DNA of 64,000 bases, from positions 248,001 through 312,000 of the forward strand of contig MARA01000002.1 in assembly GCA_001792895.1 (NCBI GenBank), read 5' to 3'. Source of the DNA: Lentinus brumalis. Its lineage: Eukaryota; Basidiomycota; Agaricomycetes; Polyporales; Polyporaceae. The translations under genes and the position numbers were made by a program. The stretch's first letter is position 1. Every line of letters starts with the position of its first letter. Under the pieces are notes generated by a model that was not told where the DNA came from, searched no databases, and saw nothing but the letters and a program-made list of their open reading frames with translations. This document shows positions 1-10,757 of this stretch, piece after piece.

Positions 1-98
1 CTTCCGATGCCGTCACCGCCCAATAAACCATTTCTCCGCGGTCACGCTGGTCGTCCGTATGACGCTTCTCCGCGGGTGCCCGCGCCGCCGCTGCCAGT

Positions 99-654
99 GT
101 TCAATGCGTTACGCTCGTCCTCCGGCCCATGCCCGGCGTCGCGCACACCTTCGGCTCTCCGACGCACAAAGAGATCCACTTCTCGCTCGATCACATTCGC
201 AACTCCGAGTCACGCGCCAAGGACGAGATCCTCGGTGTCCTCGTGCACGAGATGGTTCACTGTTATCAATACAACGGGCAGGGCAAGTCTCCCGGCGGCC
301 TGATTGAGGGCATCGCAGGTTTGTCTATTCATGGCCGAGCACATGCATCGAACTCACCGTTGCGAAACTCATCCGCGGCCCGTAGACTGGGTGCGGTTGA
401 AAGCCGGCCATTCGCCACCGCACTGGAAGCGGGATACGGATGGTGATTGGGACGGTGGCTACCAGAAGACTGCCTACTTTCTGGAGTGGATCGAGGGTCG
501 GTACGGAGACGGCTCTATCCGGGAGCTGAACGAAGCCATGAAGGACAAGGAGTATGACGAACAGGTCTTCAAGGACGTGACTGGGCGGAAGGTTTCTAAG
601 TTATGGAAGCTGTACAAGGCGCACCTGGAAGAGCTGCAGGGTCCGGCACCCTAG
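99..654 (+). CDS. BSP-family (plant basic secretory protein type) metallopeptidase, 3' part
   Basis: Two exons are clear: up to 318, then an intron 319-385, then 386-654 ending in TAG. Spliced, the protein has the zinc-peptidase motif HEMVH, followed by QYNG, GGLIEGIADWVRL and, near the end, DWDGGYQKTAYFLEWIE and DVTGRKVSKLW. These match the BSP/peptidase_MA-like family (Pfam BSP), common in agaricomycetes. The family is predicted to be a secreted or cytosolic zinc-dependent protease; its substrate is unknown. The N-terminal part lies to the left of the window or in an earlier exon: the frame is closed upstream at 60-62, so the first visible exon begins somewhere between 63 and about 105. My left boundary is therefore approximate. 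The intron restores the family's GIAD-WVRL stretch, so the gene itself looks intact here. Confidence 0.8.
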
Positions 655-794
655 TCTTGTATCATCGTATTGTGTTATACCCGTCATTCGTATATCACTT
701 TTGGATCGTCTGTTGGAGCACATTGATATCGAGATGACAATGTAGACGCAGACCCGTGATCATACTGCCCGCCCCTCCACCAGCATAGATGTCC

Positions 795-1817
795 CTATTT
801 TGCCTTCGCAAGTTTCACCCTCTCCTTCTCGACAGTCTGGCTCCAGAGTAGCCGATAGATCCACCCTCTCGGGAACTGCCGCACCACCCAGATCAACGTG
901 CTGCCAAATCCTATGGAGAAGTACCTTGGAGGATCCTTTCGCAACACCTTGCGCACCAGGTCGCGCGCATACTCGTCCAGGGGGTCGCCGCCGCAATGAG
1001 CTTCGGGTCCATCTTCGCCCGTATAACGTCGACGTAGTCGGTGTAGAGCGTGGTCAGGATCGGGGCCGCGTTCTGGCTCTCGCGCTTGAGGATGTCCGAG
1101 CGAGCCCCTCCCGAAGACACGAGAACGACGGAGATGTCGAACGGGAGGCATTCCATGTAGAGAGCGTCGGTGATCGCGTGAAGCGCGGCTTTGGATGCCG
1201 AATATACTCCCGCAAAAGGCATGGTCCTGGAGGTATGAGAGCATTAGCCACGGAATACCGCTGTTGACCGGTAGTGATGGACGTACAGCTCGCCTACGAA
1301 GGAGCCAATGTTCACGATTGTCCCGGCCTTGCGGGCAGCCATGTGAGGTATCACGGCTCGGGATGTGCGAATGGTACCAAAGACGTTGGTGTCGAACGTC
1401 TGCTGTATACGTGCATCATCCAGGTCTATGACAGGTCCTGGAAATACGGTGAGGCCCTGTGCTGCTATGAGCCGGTATAGATTCCCTACCTGTGCACGTA
1501 ACTCCGGCATTATTGACCAGCATGTCGATGCGTCCTTCCTTCTCGACGATTTGCTCAATCCCAGCCTTGACACTAGTGTCGTCGGTGACGTCCATGCGCA
1601 GACGCTCAATATTCGGATGTGTCAATGCGGCCATGGCCTCGAGTTTCCGCGCCGTCGCATAGACTTTACAGCCTTTCGACGCGAACTCCTGGCACCTATG
1701 TCAAGCGGGCGTGTCAGTGAGAAACTCGCGAACGCATTTTTGAGAATTCACTCACAGCGCAAAGCCAATGCCACCTTCAGAGCATCCAGTGATGACGACT
1801 ACTTGCTGGCCAGACAT
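795..1817 (-). CDS. Short-chain dehydrogenase/reductase, AYR1-like (copy 1), one frame break
   Basis: Four exons (1756-1817, 1490-1695, 1287-1437, 795-1226; introns 1696-1755, 1438-1489, 1227-1286) give a classical SDR of about 283 residues. The Rossmann nucleotide motif TGCSEGGIG is at residues 10-18, NNAG is near 87-90, and the catalytic YSASK is present. Closest in type to NADPH-dependent 1-acyldihydroxyacetone phosphate reductase (yeast Ayr1), a lipid-droplet/ER enzyme making lysophosphatidate; substrate is inferred only from family. In the last exon the frame breaks at about 985-995: after DPKLIA the sequence continues one frame over as GGDPLDEYARDLVRKV. One extra base makes the exon sum 852, divisible by three. 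Intron positions and exons 1-3 (62, 206, 151 nt) are identical in length to the copy at 5914-6945. A TATA-like element lies about 95 bp upstream. Confidence 0.85.
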
Positions 1818-2343
1818 CCTTCTGGAGCAGGTCTTCTGTATGAGTTACGGATGAGCGGCCGGCAGCGAAGACTGCAATAGGAGATTGACACTGGGGCCCG
1901 ACAGGGAGTCCCTTTATATACAGGCGTTCGGCATGAGAAAACGTCACGGCTTCGGTGCCGTGGCACACTAGCTATGTGAGAGATGTTAAATCACCCCTCA
2001 ATAGACAGGACAGAACATTAATATTGATGCAGGTTGTGAGGCTGAGACGCCCGGAGTTATAGCCCGTTGTCGGGATTGGTAAGTCAGAAGGTATCGGGCG
2101 CCCGCTATCGATGTTCAGAGCATGTCGACATGGGTGTCGAGAGCGCCCGCAGTCGATGGACGGGCCTGGAGCATGGCTGGCGTTGAGTGACGGATGGGGA
2201 AGGAGCAAACAAGCGGCAACAGGGCGGGCGTCTGTATCCGGATCCGGGCGGTGGACGGTTGAACAAGACTCGGACGTCGCAGCACAATTACACGGCGCGG
2301 ATATAGCCCTTCGCGCGGGCCTCCTCGCTAGCCGACAGTGTCC
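1818..2343. promoter_or_regulatory. Shared upstream region of SDR copy 1 and FCP1, with TATA-like element
   Basis: About 526 bp separate the divergent starts of the SDR (1817) and FCP1 (2344). Read on the minus strand, TATATAAAGG sits at 1911-1920, roughly 95 bp before the SDR start codon, a plausible TATA box. I see no coding signal in this gap. Confidence 0.5.
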
Positions 2344-5300
2344 ATGTCCTCCCCCTCAGATCTCTACCTCCCGCCCTCGCTGCCCTACCCCATCAAGGTC
2401 GTCTCCCTCGCCGTCCCCCCGACGCCGACGTCCACCGCGGCACCCGTCTCCTCGACTACTCCTTCACCCATACAGCCCCCGACGCGCGCCCCGAACTCCG
2501 CTTCGGCACCTGGGACTCGCCCATCGAGGGCACACTCAGCAAGTGGTCTATCGCCAAGGGCGACGTCATCTCCCAGCGTCGCGCTCGCGAGTCCCCCGCT
2601 CTCCAAGTTCTCGAGCCCTGCAAGCATGGCGTCCAGCTCGGCGGGCTCTGTTGTCTATGTGGGAAGGACATGACAAGGTTCGTGCTTACCCATCCTCCTT
2701 CCGCGCGTCGTGTCTTCGCCACAAGTTCCTTCGTCTCATGCTCGCTCCCAGTTATGATTACACTGGGTTCTCGGACGCGTCCCGTGCGTCCATCCAGATG
2801 ACGCACCTTGCCAACGGTCCCCTTGTCTCCCTCGAGGAAGCTCAGCGCATAGAGCAGGAGACCGCACAGCACCTCATCCGCTCCCGCAAACTCTCCCTTA
2901 TCGTCGATCTCGATCAGACCATCGTCCACGCCACTGTCGACCCGACCGTTGGCGAGTGGATCGCCGAGGGGGAGGCTTGGGAAGCGCGCCAGGCCAAGAA
3001 GGCTGCTGGGCAGGAGGAGAGGGAGACCGAACCTGGTGAAGAGGTAGCCGACGAGGATGACGAAGTCAACCCCAACTGGGAAGCACTGAAGGACGTCCAG
3101 AAGTTCAGGCTTGGTCCCGAGGCGCTCGGTCAACCACATCAGCGGAACAAGGGCAAGAAGCACATAGAGCAGGAGGGCTGCATGTACTACATCAAGCCGC
3201 GGTACGTCCATGTCGTCAGGTGCTCATCGCGGTTCGCCTAACACCACCGCAGTCCTGGCTTGCTAGAGTTCCTGCAGACCATGGCCACTAAGTATGAGAT
3301 GCACGTTTATACCATGGGCACGCGTGCTTACGCAGAGGAAGTCTGCGCCGCCATCGACCCCGGCGGCAAGATCTTCGGTAACCGAATCCTCAGTCGAGAC
3401 GAGAGCGGCAGTGAGCAGTAACCTTTCGACAACGCGAACGGTGGCGCTGACATGTATCATTGAGGTTTGACGCAGAAGAGCTTGCAACGCTTATTCCCGT
3501 GCGACCAGTCCATGGTGGTCATCATCGACGATCGTGCCGACGTTTGGGAATGGAGCCCCAACCTTGTCAAGGTCATACCATGTAAGTTAACCGCCCATGA
3601 GTACGATGGTACCTTGTCTGACACCTCTTCTGAAGACGACTTCTTCGTCGGGATTGGCGACATCAACTCCGCATTCCTACCCAAGCTGCAGCCACTAGTA
3701 CCTGTCATACCTCCTCCACCGGCCCCTACCACGGCCGATCCCTCCGGACCCGAACCTACAGGTCTCCTTCCTGATGCGGACGACGACGACGACGACGACG
3801 AAGATTCTGACCTGGAAGAAGAAGATCTGTTGGAGTCAACCGATAACTCTCCTTCAAATACGCAAGAGGATGAGGTCGCTTCGCTACAGCAGGACGAGAT
3901 GCTCAATCAGAACACGCTAGCATTAGAAGCTCAGTTTGAAGAGCGTCCACTGGCGAAGAAGCAGGAGGAACTTCAGCATGAGACTGCCGATGAGGCCGCG
4001 AAGGACGGCGAAGAACCCTCTCCGGAAACTGCTGCCCCGCAGAACGGCGACGCCGCTCATGCTCCGGAGCACAGGAAGGAGAAGCCTGTCCGGAAGGCTC
4101 TCCTCAAGAACGACGATTCGGAGCTTGTGAGGGTCAAGAAGGTACGTCGCGCCCCTGTCTGGTTCCACATATCACGTCGAACCGTCATTGCAAGATCCTG
4201 GATCTCGTTCATGAGCGGTTCTATGCCGCTTTCGACGCCCGCAAGCCCGAAGACGAGCAGAGGACCCCGAGGAAGAAACACGGAAAGCATCCCGAAGCAC
4301 CCGTGGAGTACGACGTTCGGGTATGTTCACCAAGACCAGTCGTGAAGAATTAGTGCTAACACAGCGCAGACCATAATTCCGCGGATGCGATCGGATACGT
4401 TGGCGGGCTGCCGTATACTCTTCACGAGCGTCGTGCCGGCTGGCATGCGGCCAGAAGCCACGGACATCTGGAAGACAGCAACGGCCTTCGGCGCGGAATG
4501 CTATACCGAGCTCACACCCCTCATCACGCATGTGGTCGCGGCCAAGGTAACCTTCATCGTCACATTGGCTTCCTACGAAACTCACCATACGCGCACAGCT
4601 GGGCACCGAGAAGATCTACAGGGCGCGCAAGATGCCCTACATCAAGATCGTCTGGGTGCAATGGCTCAACGACTCGATCGCGCTCTGGCAGCGGCAGGAC
4701 GAGACGCCATACCTCATCGAACCCGAGCCGCCGAGCGCGACTGAGGGCGGGAGCGGCGCGGCCCTTGCGAGTCCTCATTCGGATCCTCAGCAGATTAGTT
4801 CTGACCCGGAGCCGGATGCAGATGACTGGGACGTCCTCCTTGAGAGCGCGGGTGCAGGGCGGTCGATCGGGCCGCTTGGCGTCCAGGGCCCCGGGGGCGA
4901 CGAGGGAGTTGAGCTCGACGACATTGACTGGAACGCCATCAACGATGAGGTCGACGCGGCGATGAATGAGAGCGACGATGACGGGGATGGTGCGAGCGTA
5001 AGGAGTGGCAAGTCGGATGATGAAGGCTCGTGGACAGACGAGACCAACAGTGTTATCAGGTGAGTTTCTGCATTTTGAAAATGTGCCGGCGTGTATGTTT
5101 GTTTACGTGTATATCGCGACTTCTTAGCAGTACCACTTCAACACCTCGATTAAAGCGGAAACGGGTCAGGAGCATTACGCCATCGGATACCGCCTCTCTT
5201 AACGGAGCCGACTCTGATGCGCTGCGATCACCTCTTGCGAAGCGGAAGAAGCTTGCCTTGGAGCGGTCCGGTGCCTCGAGGCTGAAGGAGGGGATCACCG

Positions 5301-5491
5301 CGGAGCAGCTGAAGACCACCCCCAAGAAGGGCAGCGATGAAGACGATGACACACGGAGCCAGCGGTCATCACCACTCAACGGCGGCGGAGACGAGGACGA
5401 GGACGATGACGACGGCACAGACGGCGGGAGCGAATACAACATGGTCGAGGACGACTTCCTGGCCCGGGAGCTGGAGGAAGAGTGGGGATAG
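2344..5491 (+). CDS. fcp1: RNA polymerase II CTD phosphatase, FCP1 type
   Basis: Nine exons: 2344-2677, 2752-3201, 3253-3410, 3465-3581, 3636-4141, 4195-4320, 4370-4546, 4599-5059, 5131-5491. The product is about 896 residues. It dephosphorylates the RNA polymerase II C-terminal repeat and recycles the polymerase in the nucleus. The N-terminal region contains PCKHG and GGLCCLCGKDM, followed by the phosphatase signature IVDLDQTIVHA (DxDxT) and the FCPH segment ending with VVIIDDRADVW. A BRCT domain lies around TLAGCRILFTSVVPAG to KIVWVQWLNDSI, and the tail is acidic with LDDIDWNAINDEVD. The frame breaks in the six-C run at 2415-2420: LAV before it and DVHRGTRLLDYSF after it are in different frames, and one more C joins them. 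With that base the exon sum is 2691, exactly 897 codons. FCP1 is essential in yeasts, so a true null is unlikely. Confidence 0.93.
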
Positions 5492-5913
5492 CAATGACTG
5501 TGGCGCCGTCTCTCCAGATCTGTCTCTCGCTCACTTATGGTCTACTCGGTGCTCTCGTTGTACTGTTATGTCTGTCCATCTGTGGTGTGATTACTAGCTG
5601 GCTGTGGGGTATAGTAGTATAGCGACATCTAGTGCCGTTTGTAACTGTAGTAAATATACGTAAATGTATACCTGCGATGCCCTCCCTCCACCCTTTACGA
5701 CTATGGAACAACCTTTACTTACTCTCGGATCGCGGACTGACAATGCCGTAGACATGCGCTGCGGGATCATGGACATGTCGCTCGAGTAAGTATGCCGGGC
5801 GCTGACGTCAACTCCTTTGTGCGCGGCAGGCAGGGTCTAAGAAGGCGTTGGGTTTCGCAGGAGAGGTCTTCATCTCCACTGTCCCACTCACTGTCCCTAC
5901 CCCAGAAACATTA
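5492..5913. other. Intergenic gap FCP1 to SDR copy 2
   Basis: About 420 bp holding the FCP1 3' region and the promoter of the second SDR. No convincing open frame, RNA gene or repeat was seen. Confidence 0.5.
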
Positions 5914-6945
5914 ATGTCAAGTCCACGAGTAGTTATTGTGACCGGATGCTCGGCAGGCGGCATTGGATCCGCATTGTAAGTGCTTCACCACATATCTGCC
6001 TTGCGCACTACGTCACTTACGCACGAGCCTCCGCTACTAACAGATGCGCCGAATTTGCAAAGCGGGGCTGCAAAGTATACGCTACTGCGAGGAGGTTGGA
6101 AGCCATGGCTTCCCTCACGCATGCAAACATCGAGCACCTACGGATGGACGTTACCGATGACAACAGCGTGAACTCGGCCATCGAGGAGGTCATAAAGAAG
6201 GAAGGCCGCATTGACATGTTGGTGAACAATGCAGGGGTGATCTGCTCAGGTACACAGTGCCCTTCACGGCTACTTATCGGGCACACTAACACTGATTATG
6301 TCCGCAGGTTCTATCATCGACGTTCCGTTGGAAACAATTCAGCGAACCTTTGAGGCGAACGTCTTTGGGGCTATACGCACCTCCCGAGCGGTCATACCCC
6401 ACATGGCCTCGCGGAGGAACGGCACGATTGTGAACGTCGGCTCATTTCTCGCAGAGTTGTGAGTCAAGCATTTTCACTTACTCTGGGTCAGTGCTGACGA
6501 GAGACCCTCTGCGCAGGCCGATGCCTTTCTCTGGGATATATGCCGCGTCGAAAGCAGCACTTCACTCGCTTACGGATGCGCTTTATATGGAGTGCCTGCC
6601 CTTCAATGTCTCCGTCGTGCTTGTATCCTCCGGAGGTGCACAGTCGCAATTGGAAGGGACAGGGAGAACTCCAGACTGCCGCCGACCACGCTGTACGCCG
6701 ACTACTTCGACGTCATGAAGGAGCAGACCGACCCGGGCCGGAGTGCGATGGGTACTCCTCTGGACCAATATTCGCAGGAACTGGTTGGGAAGGTATTGGA
6801 ACAGAGCCCACCGAGATACGTCTCGGTAGGCTACGGCACTACCATCGTATGGTTGATGCAGTGGCTCCCTAGGGGCTTTCTTTACAGGCTGATTTGGAAC
6901 TATGTCATTGAGAAAAGAAGGGTCGAGTTGAAAAAGGCACAATAG
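5914..6945 (+). CDS. Short-chain dehydrogenase/reductase, AYR1-like (copy 2), one frame break
   Basis: Four exons (5914-5975, 6044-6249, 6308-6458, 6517-6945). The first three have exactly the same lengths as in copy 1 (62, 206, 151 nt), and the introns fall at the same codons. The protein, about 282 residues, carries TGCSAGGIG, NNAG and the catalytic YAASK, then PPRYVSVGYGTTIVWL and a hydrophobic, basic C-terminus. Family assignment as for copy 1: NADP(H)-dependent reductase related to acyl-dihydroxyacetone phosphate reductase. The frame breaks at about 6641-6650: VVLVSSGGAQS is followed one frame over by AIGRDRENS and TTLYADYFDV. Adding one base makes the exon sum 849, divisible by three. 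Copy 1 and copy 2 lie on opposite strands, flanking FCP1, and share long identical stretches such as MDVTDD and GRIDMLVNNAGV. Confidence 0.85.
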
Positions 6946-7175
6946 ATCTATAATCCTCATCTGCTTTTTAATACTCACTGTGCACCTAGTAACTCCTCTA
7001 TGCATATAATGTAGTGGCGAGATCAAGTATACGCTGAACCACGACACCTGCCATTTTGGGAGGTCGCGGCATCAGAAGCGTACAGTACGCGTCTGTCACC
7101 GAATGTTCAAGTTGTTGTCTCCATCTCCCTTGTCCCTCGGCCGCTTGTCCGTACGTCCGCAGGTGTCCTGTCGCC

Positions 7176-7988
7176 ATGTCTCGCTATCCATACGGTCTTT
7201 CTCCTGATATCACACCCACAAGCACCCCAACGAAACTCACGAAGGCGCAGAAGTCACGCGCACGACGCGAGCCCTCGGGCGTGTTCTCGCTCTTCTCTCC
7301 GCCGCAGATCCAGCAGTTCCGCGAGGCGTTCTCATTGATAGATCATGATGGAGACGGGCTAGTCAGCGAGCAGGACCTCAAGCACATCTTCAGCTCTCTT
7401 GGTGCGTGCATCCCATGCTAGTAGCAACATCCGAGCCGCTCATCGCGGCCCTTTCGCCCCCCCCCCCCTCCATGCCACATATCCAACCATTGCAACAGGC
7501 ATCTCGCCATCCCGCTCGACTTTCGACCAACTGCTCGCTGACCGACCTGGAGACAGACGAGGCAGTCTCGGTGGTGGGGCACACTCGCGCGGACCCTCGG
7601 ACGAAGGCGGCTCGGACCGGGGGATTACATTCCCTATGTTCCTCACGATGATGGGGGAGCACTTGTACGACTTTGACGCGGACTCGGAGCTGCTGGCGGC
7701 TTTCGAGTGCTTTGACGAGGGCGACACGGGTTTCGTGAAGTGCGACGAGATACGGAAGTGGCTTGGGGACGTGGGCGAGCGGATGGATGAACATGAGGTG
7801 AGTTGTCTGTTTCATAGCTGTCGAGAGGCCAAGGCGCGTAGGGTCTTGTGACGGTAATCCTGACCGCTCTCTGGCTAGATTGATAAGTTCCTGAAGGGTC
7901 CGTTTACGAGAAACGGGCAATTCAACTATCGGGAATGGTCAAGGTGCTGAGGATCAACACGGACAATGAAGAACCGGAATCTCAATGA
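7176..7988 (+). CDS. EF-hand protein, myosin regulatory light chain type
   Basis: Three exons: 7176-7401, 7499-7797 and 7879-7988. The product, about 211 residues, starts with a basic, Ser/Thr-rich head (KAQKSRARR) and has a first EF-hand with calcium loop DHDGDGLVSEQD. A later EF-like segment is ELLAAFECFDEGDTGFVKCDE. This layout fits a myosin II regulatory light chain (Rlc1-like), which binds the myosin neck during cytokinesis; calmodulin-like light chains are the alternative. The end of the last exon is broken at the GG pair 7937-7938: NYRE is followed one frame over by VKVLRIN and a stop at 7986. One extra G restores NYREWVKVLR and makes the exon sum 636 (212 codons). Without it the protein would stop about 14 codons early. 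Intron 1 contains a 12-base C run (7457-7468). Confidence 0.82.
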
Positions 7989-8189
7989 TTGCTGCTGGCG
8001 CATCGGACGGTGTATGATATCCCTTGTACTCTTCACGACATTTTACGAAGGCTGCCCTCACTCTCGGATTTACTCGTCTGCGCGAACACACAGGTGAAAC
8101 AACAGTTGGCGACGCGAATAATAGCCATGGTATACACCACCATAATGTACAACCGTGAGTTATCCTCTTCCGTTTCGCTCTTCAAGAAG

Positions 8190-8223
8190 CCTTTCGCCAC
8201 AGGACGCCTTTCGCCACAGGACG
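8190..8223. repeat. 17-bp perfect tandem duplication
   Basis: The unit cctttcgccacaggacg occurs twice without a gap (8190-8206 and 8207-8223). It lies directly after the stop codon (minus strand) of the gene at 8225-9689, so it is in that gene's 3' region. Confidence 0.9.
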
Positions 8224-8224
8224 A

Positions 8225-9689
8225 TCACGCCCATCCGCCTTTCAAAGGATCGGCAGGTATCTTGCTGTCGTCCATCGCAAGCTCCTTCATGACCTGGTCA
8301 ATGCTCTCCTTGCTCTCGCTCTTCTCGGCCTCTTCCAGTGCTGCATTTCTGTGTTAGATCGCTCATGCGGACTTGTTAAAATGCTCTCGGACTCACCTTG
8401 TCCCCTGCCCTCTCCCAAGCTCTGCTCCAGACCACCCTCACCACTCCTGGCAGCAATGAACAACAGCTCCGCGCCCTCGTAGTCCAGCATCTCCTTCCGC
8501 ACACACGGCGCGAAACGAAGGCCGTAGGATTCTCGCCCCCTCAGGCCACCCTTTCCGAACACGTCTTTCATGATGTCCTCCGGGAAATCTGCTCGGCGAC
8601 CCTTTGAGAGGCCGACCTGACTAGGTCCGGATGGCGGCGCAAGGGGGTTCTTCACCTGGAGGACGAATGACGACGCCTGGTGAAGGCCCAGTGTCTCTTG
8701 AACCTCGCCTAACTGGTCTGCGGAGGGATGTGATAGGTAGAATCCGAGGTGCGTCTCGCGTTGCGAGGGTGTGCGAGCATCGCTGTTCACGATGGCGTAT
8801 GCACCGCGGGCGGCGAGTCTGGCAGGGCCCTGGTGGCGTGTACCTAGTGCACGATTCAGCTTTGCTTGTTCCCAGGAGACGTGCAGAAACTCACCTCGAG
8901 TCTTCGTCTCATACGTTTTCGCTCCCAGCCCTTCCTCGAGCTTCTTGAGGTCGTCCCCAACGGTGCTCACAGTCGCCCAGAAGACCTGATGTCTTCCTGA
9001 ACCCTTGGCTTCGGGATCTGGAAGTGCCTTCTTGCCCAGGATGAGGAGGCGGAAGTGTTTCTTGCTAGAACCCGTGGGTTCAGCGGCAGGAACAGCATCT
9101 GCGCCAGCCTCGATGAGGTTCATCTCCTGGTCCTCCTCTTCCTTCCCCTGATTGGCAGAGGTACCAGAGCTCGATGCGAACTGCGGTGGACGAGGGACAA
9201 GAAGCATGTAGAACTTCTGCACGTCGTCAAGGGAGTGAGCTTCCTCGAGTTCGACTTTCGGCCGGTAGAAGAAGTAGATGTGGCCGCGCTCGATCGTGCC
9301 TACGGCGCGCGTTCAGAACTCGAGGACGTAAATGGTGACTGCTTCAACGAACCTGCTTGGTATGCACTCTCCATAGGATGCTTCTTCGCTGTGGTCTCCT
9401 CCGACTCGTTGGACTCCTCCGTCTTCGCTTTCTTCGCCGGAGGCTTCTCCGCGGTCTCTTCCTCCTTCACATCAGCGTCAGCCTCCCGTTTCTCTCCAAC
9501 ATGCACAGGGCTCTTGTCCTCCTCCTTCTTTACGGCCTTCTTCGATGCTGGCTTCTTTGTAGATGCTGGCTTCTTGCTCGAGGCCGGCTTCCCCTTAGAT
9601 GCCGTCTTGGCGGTGACATGATTGCTCTCAGGCTTGGTCGACCTGAGGTTGCGCTTCTCAGCAGCTTCTTGCGCGCGGGTGGTGGGCAT
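8225..9689 (-). CDS. Conserved basidiomycete protein with basic N-terminus, function unknown
   Basis: Four exons: 9353-9689, 8895-9299, 8397-8843, 8225-8348. The product is about 437 residues. The first ~110 are Lys/Ala/Ser-rich with repeated AxxKKPASxKKPA units and a bipartite-like PPAKKAKTE, which suggests nuclear or DNA-associated location. The rest is a compact domain starting IERGHIYFFYRPKVELEEA and containing FYMLLVPRPP, FRLLILGKKALP, FWATVSTVGDDL, LAARGAYAIVN and GAELLFIAARSG. I recognise the pattern as conserved in basidiomycetes but know no assigned function. The frame breaks at the AAA (minus) run 8346-8348 at the start of the last exon: one more A joins it to AALEEAEKSESKES and the stop at 8225, and the exon sum becomes 1314, a multiple of three. 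A TATA-like TATAAA (minus) is at 9745-9750. Confidence 0.75.
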
Positions 9690-10221
9690 GGTGATGCAGA
9701 TGGAACTATGGAGAACGCAATTCGCGCTTGCAGCTGTGACCGTCTTTATATGCACTCGCAAGCGATGCGGGGAGACCTCTGACGTCACCCGAAGCTGATC
9801 AGCAGAGAGACGCTCGTACTTGGCTGGTCTGCATAACTTGATTTCATAGCCATGGACGGACGTGTGGTATAGGCAGGCGACGCAGCTGGTACTGTTCGAC
9901 GCCTAGTCGGAATTTGAAGCAGGTATGTAGAAGACGAACGGAGCACATAACAGTGATGTACAGGTCAAGGTAAGAAGTCTTCTCCGGGATCCGATCACAA
10001 ACGCAACTTCAGGTGTCCAGAAGTCTTACCAAACGACCAATGCCAAAGCATCCACTGATACACGGCATGACATGATGGAAGAGGATGATCAGGATCGTGT
10101 CGATCCCCCGGAGGACCACCTCATCAGCAGCGGGAACCGGGCTGCAACACCACCACCGCTCGCCTGGGGTACAGCAGCTGCACTTGGCTGAGCGGACGAC
10201 GGCATGCTATCCCATCCCGTG
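9690..10221. other. Intergenic gap
   Basis: About 530 bp. It holds the promoter of the 8225-9689 gene and the sequence downstream of the 10222-10413 fragment. An in-frame extension of that fragment past an intron gives only a low-complexity tail, which I do not trust. Confidence 0.4.
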
Positions 10222-10413
10222 TCAGAGTAGTCTCCGCCAAGAAGCAATCGCGACATACACGACTTTGTCTGCAACGGGCGCCGTCGGTTGCGCTGCTACG
10301 TCTCCCGTCTGCGGCACGGGTGTGGGCACTGGGAGGCCCGCAGCGGCACCGTGGTCATCGAGCAGCTTTTCGAACTCGACCGCAGGGTCGTAGTAGAACT
10401 GTGCAAAAGCCAT
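10222..10413 (-). pseudogene. Small heat-shock-protein-like N-terminal fragment
   Basis: A 63-codon frame starts MAFAQFYYDPAVEFEKLLDD, which resembles the N-terminus of basidiomycete HSP20 proteins (short head with FxxDP and FDRLFDE-like segments). It then turns into a Pro/Val/Thr-rich stretch and stops. No alpha-crystallin domain follows in any frame within the next few hundred bases. A TATA-like TATAAAT (minus) at 10489-10495, about 80 bp upstream, suggests the promoter survives. I infer a truncated or decayed HSP20 gene. It could also be an unrelated small protein, so confidence is low. Confidence 0.3.
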
Positions 10414-10757
10414 GGGTAGAGGGGCGTTCAGGCTAGTGCGCGGGGTACATGGGAGAGGCTCGACCGATCGGTGTTTGAGGAAGTCCCCATTTATACCGTC
10501 GTGAGTGGCGCCTGCGAAATGAACAGATCCACGTCTATTCCCGAGTGCGCTGACGAGTTGGCGACGAACCACCAGCTGCCCACGCGCTGCTCAAACGCCC
10601 CTTCGATGCGCACGTGCGTGCCGCACACCGACGACTCTCCGGGGAATCGACCATACGAGAACAGGTACAAGTACAACAGTGGAATAGATACTGGACCGAA
10701 CTAATTAGCATGTACATACGGCCAAAAGTCCATGCAGTCGAGCCGCAGAGTCGCCAC
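10414..10757. other. Intergenic gap upstream of the HSP20-like fragment and downstream of PacC
   Basis: About 340 bp with the TATA-like element noted for the fragment. No gene seen. Confidence 0.4.

Noticed and set aside
2456..3211. Long open frame antisense to FCP1
   Set aside because: It is the mirror of a GC-rich coding exon, lacks motifs and crosses the FCP1 intron borders.
7457..7468. 12-base C run as a functional element
   Set aside because: It lies inside intron 1 of the light-chain gene and is more likely simple sequence; its true length is also unreliable given the homopolymer losses elsewhere.
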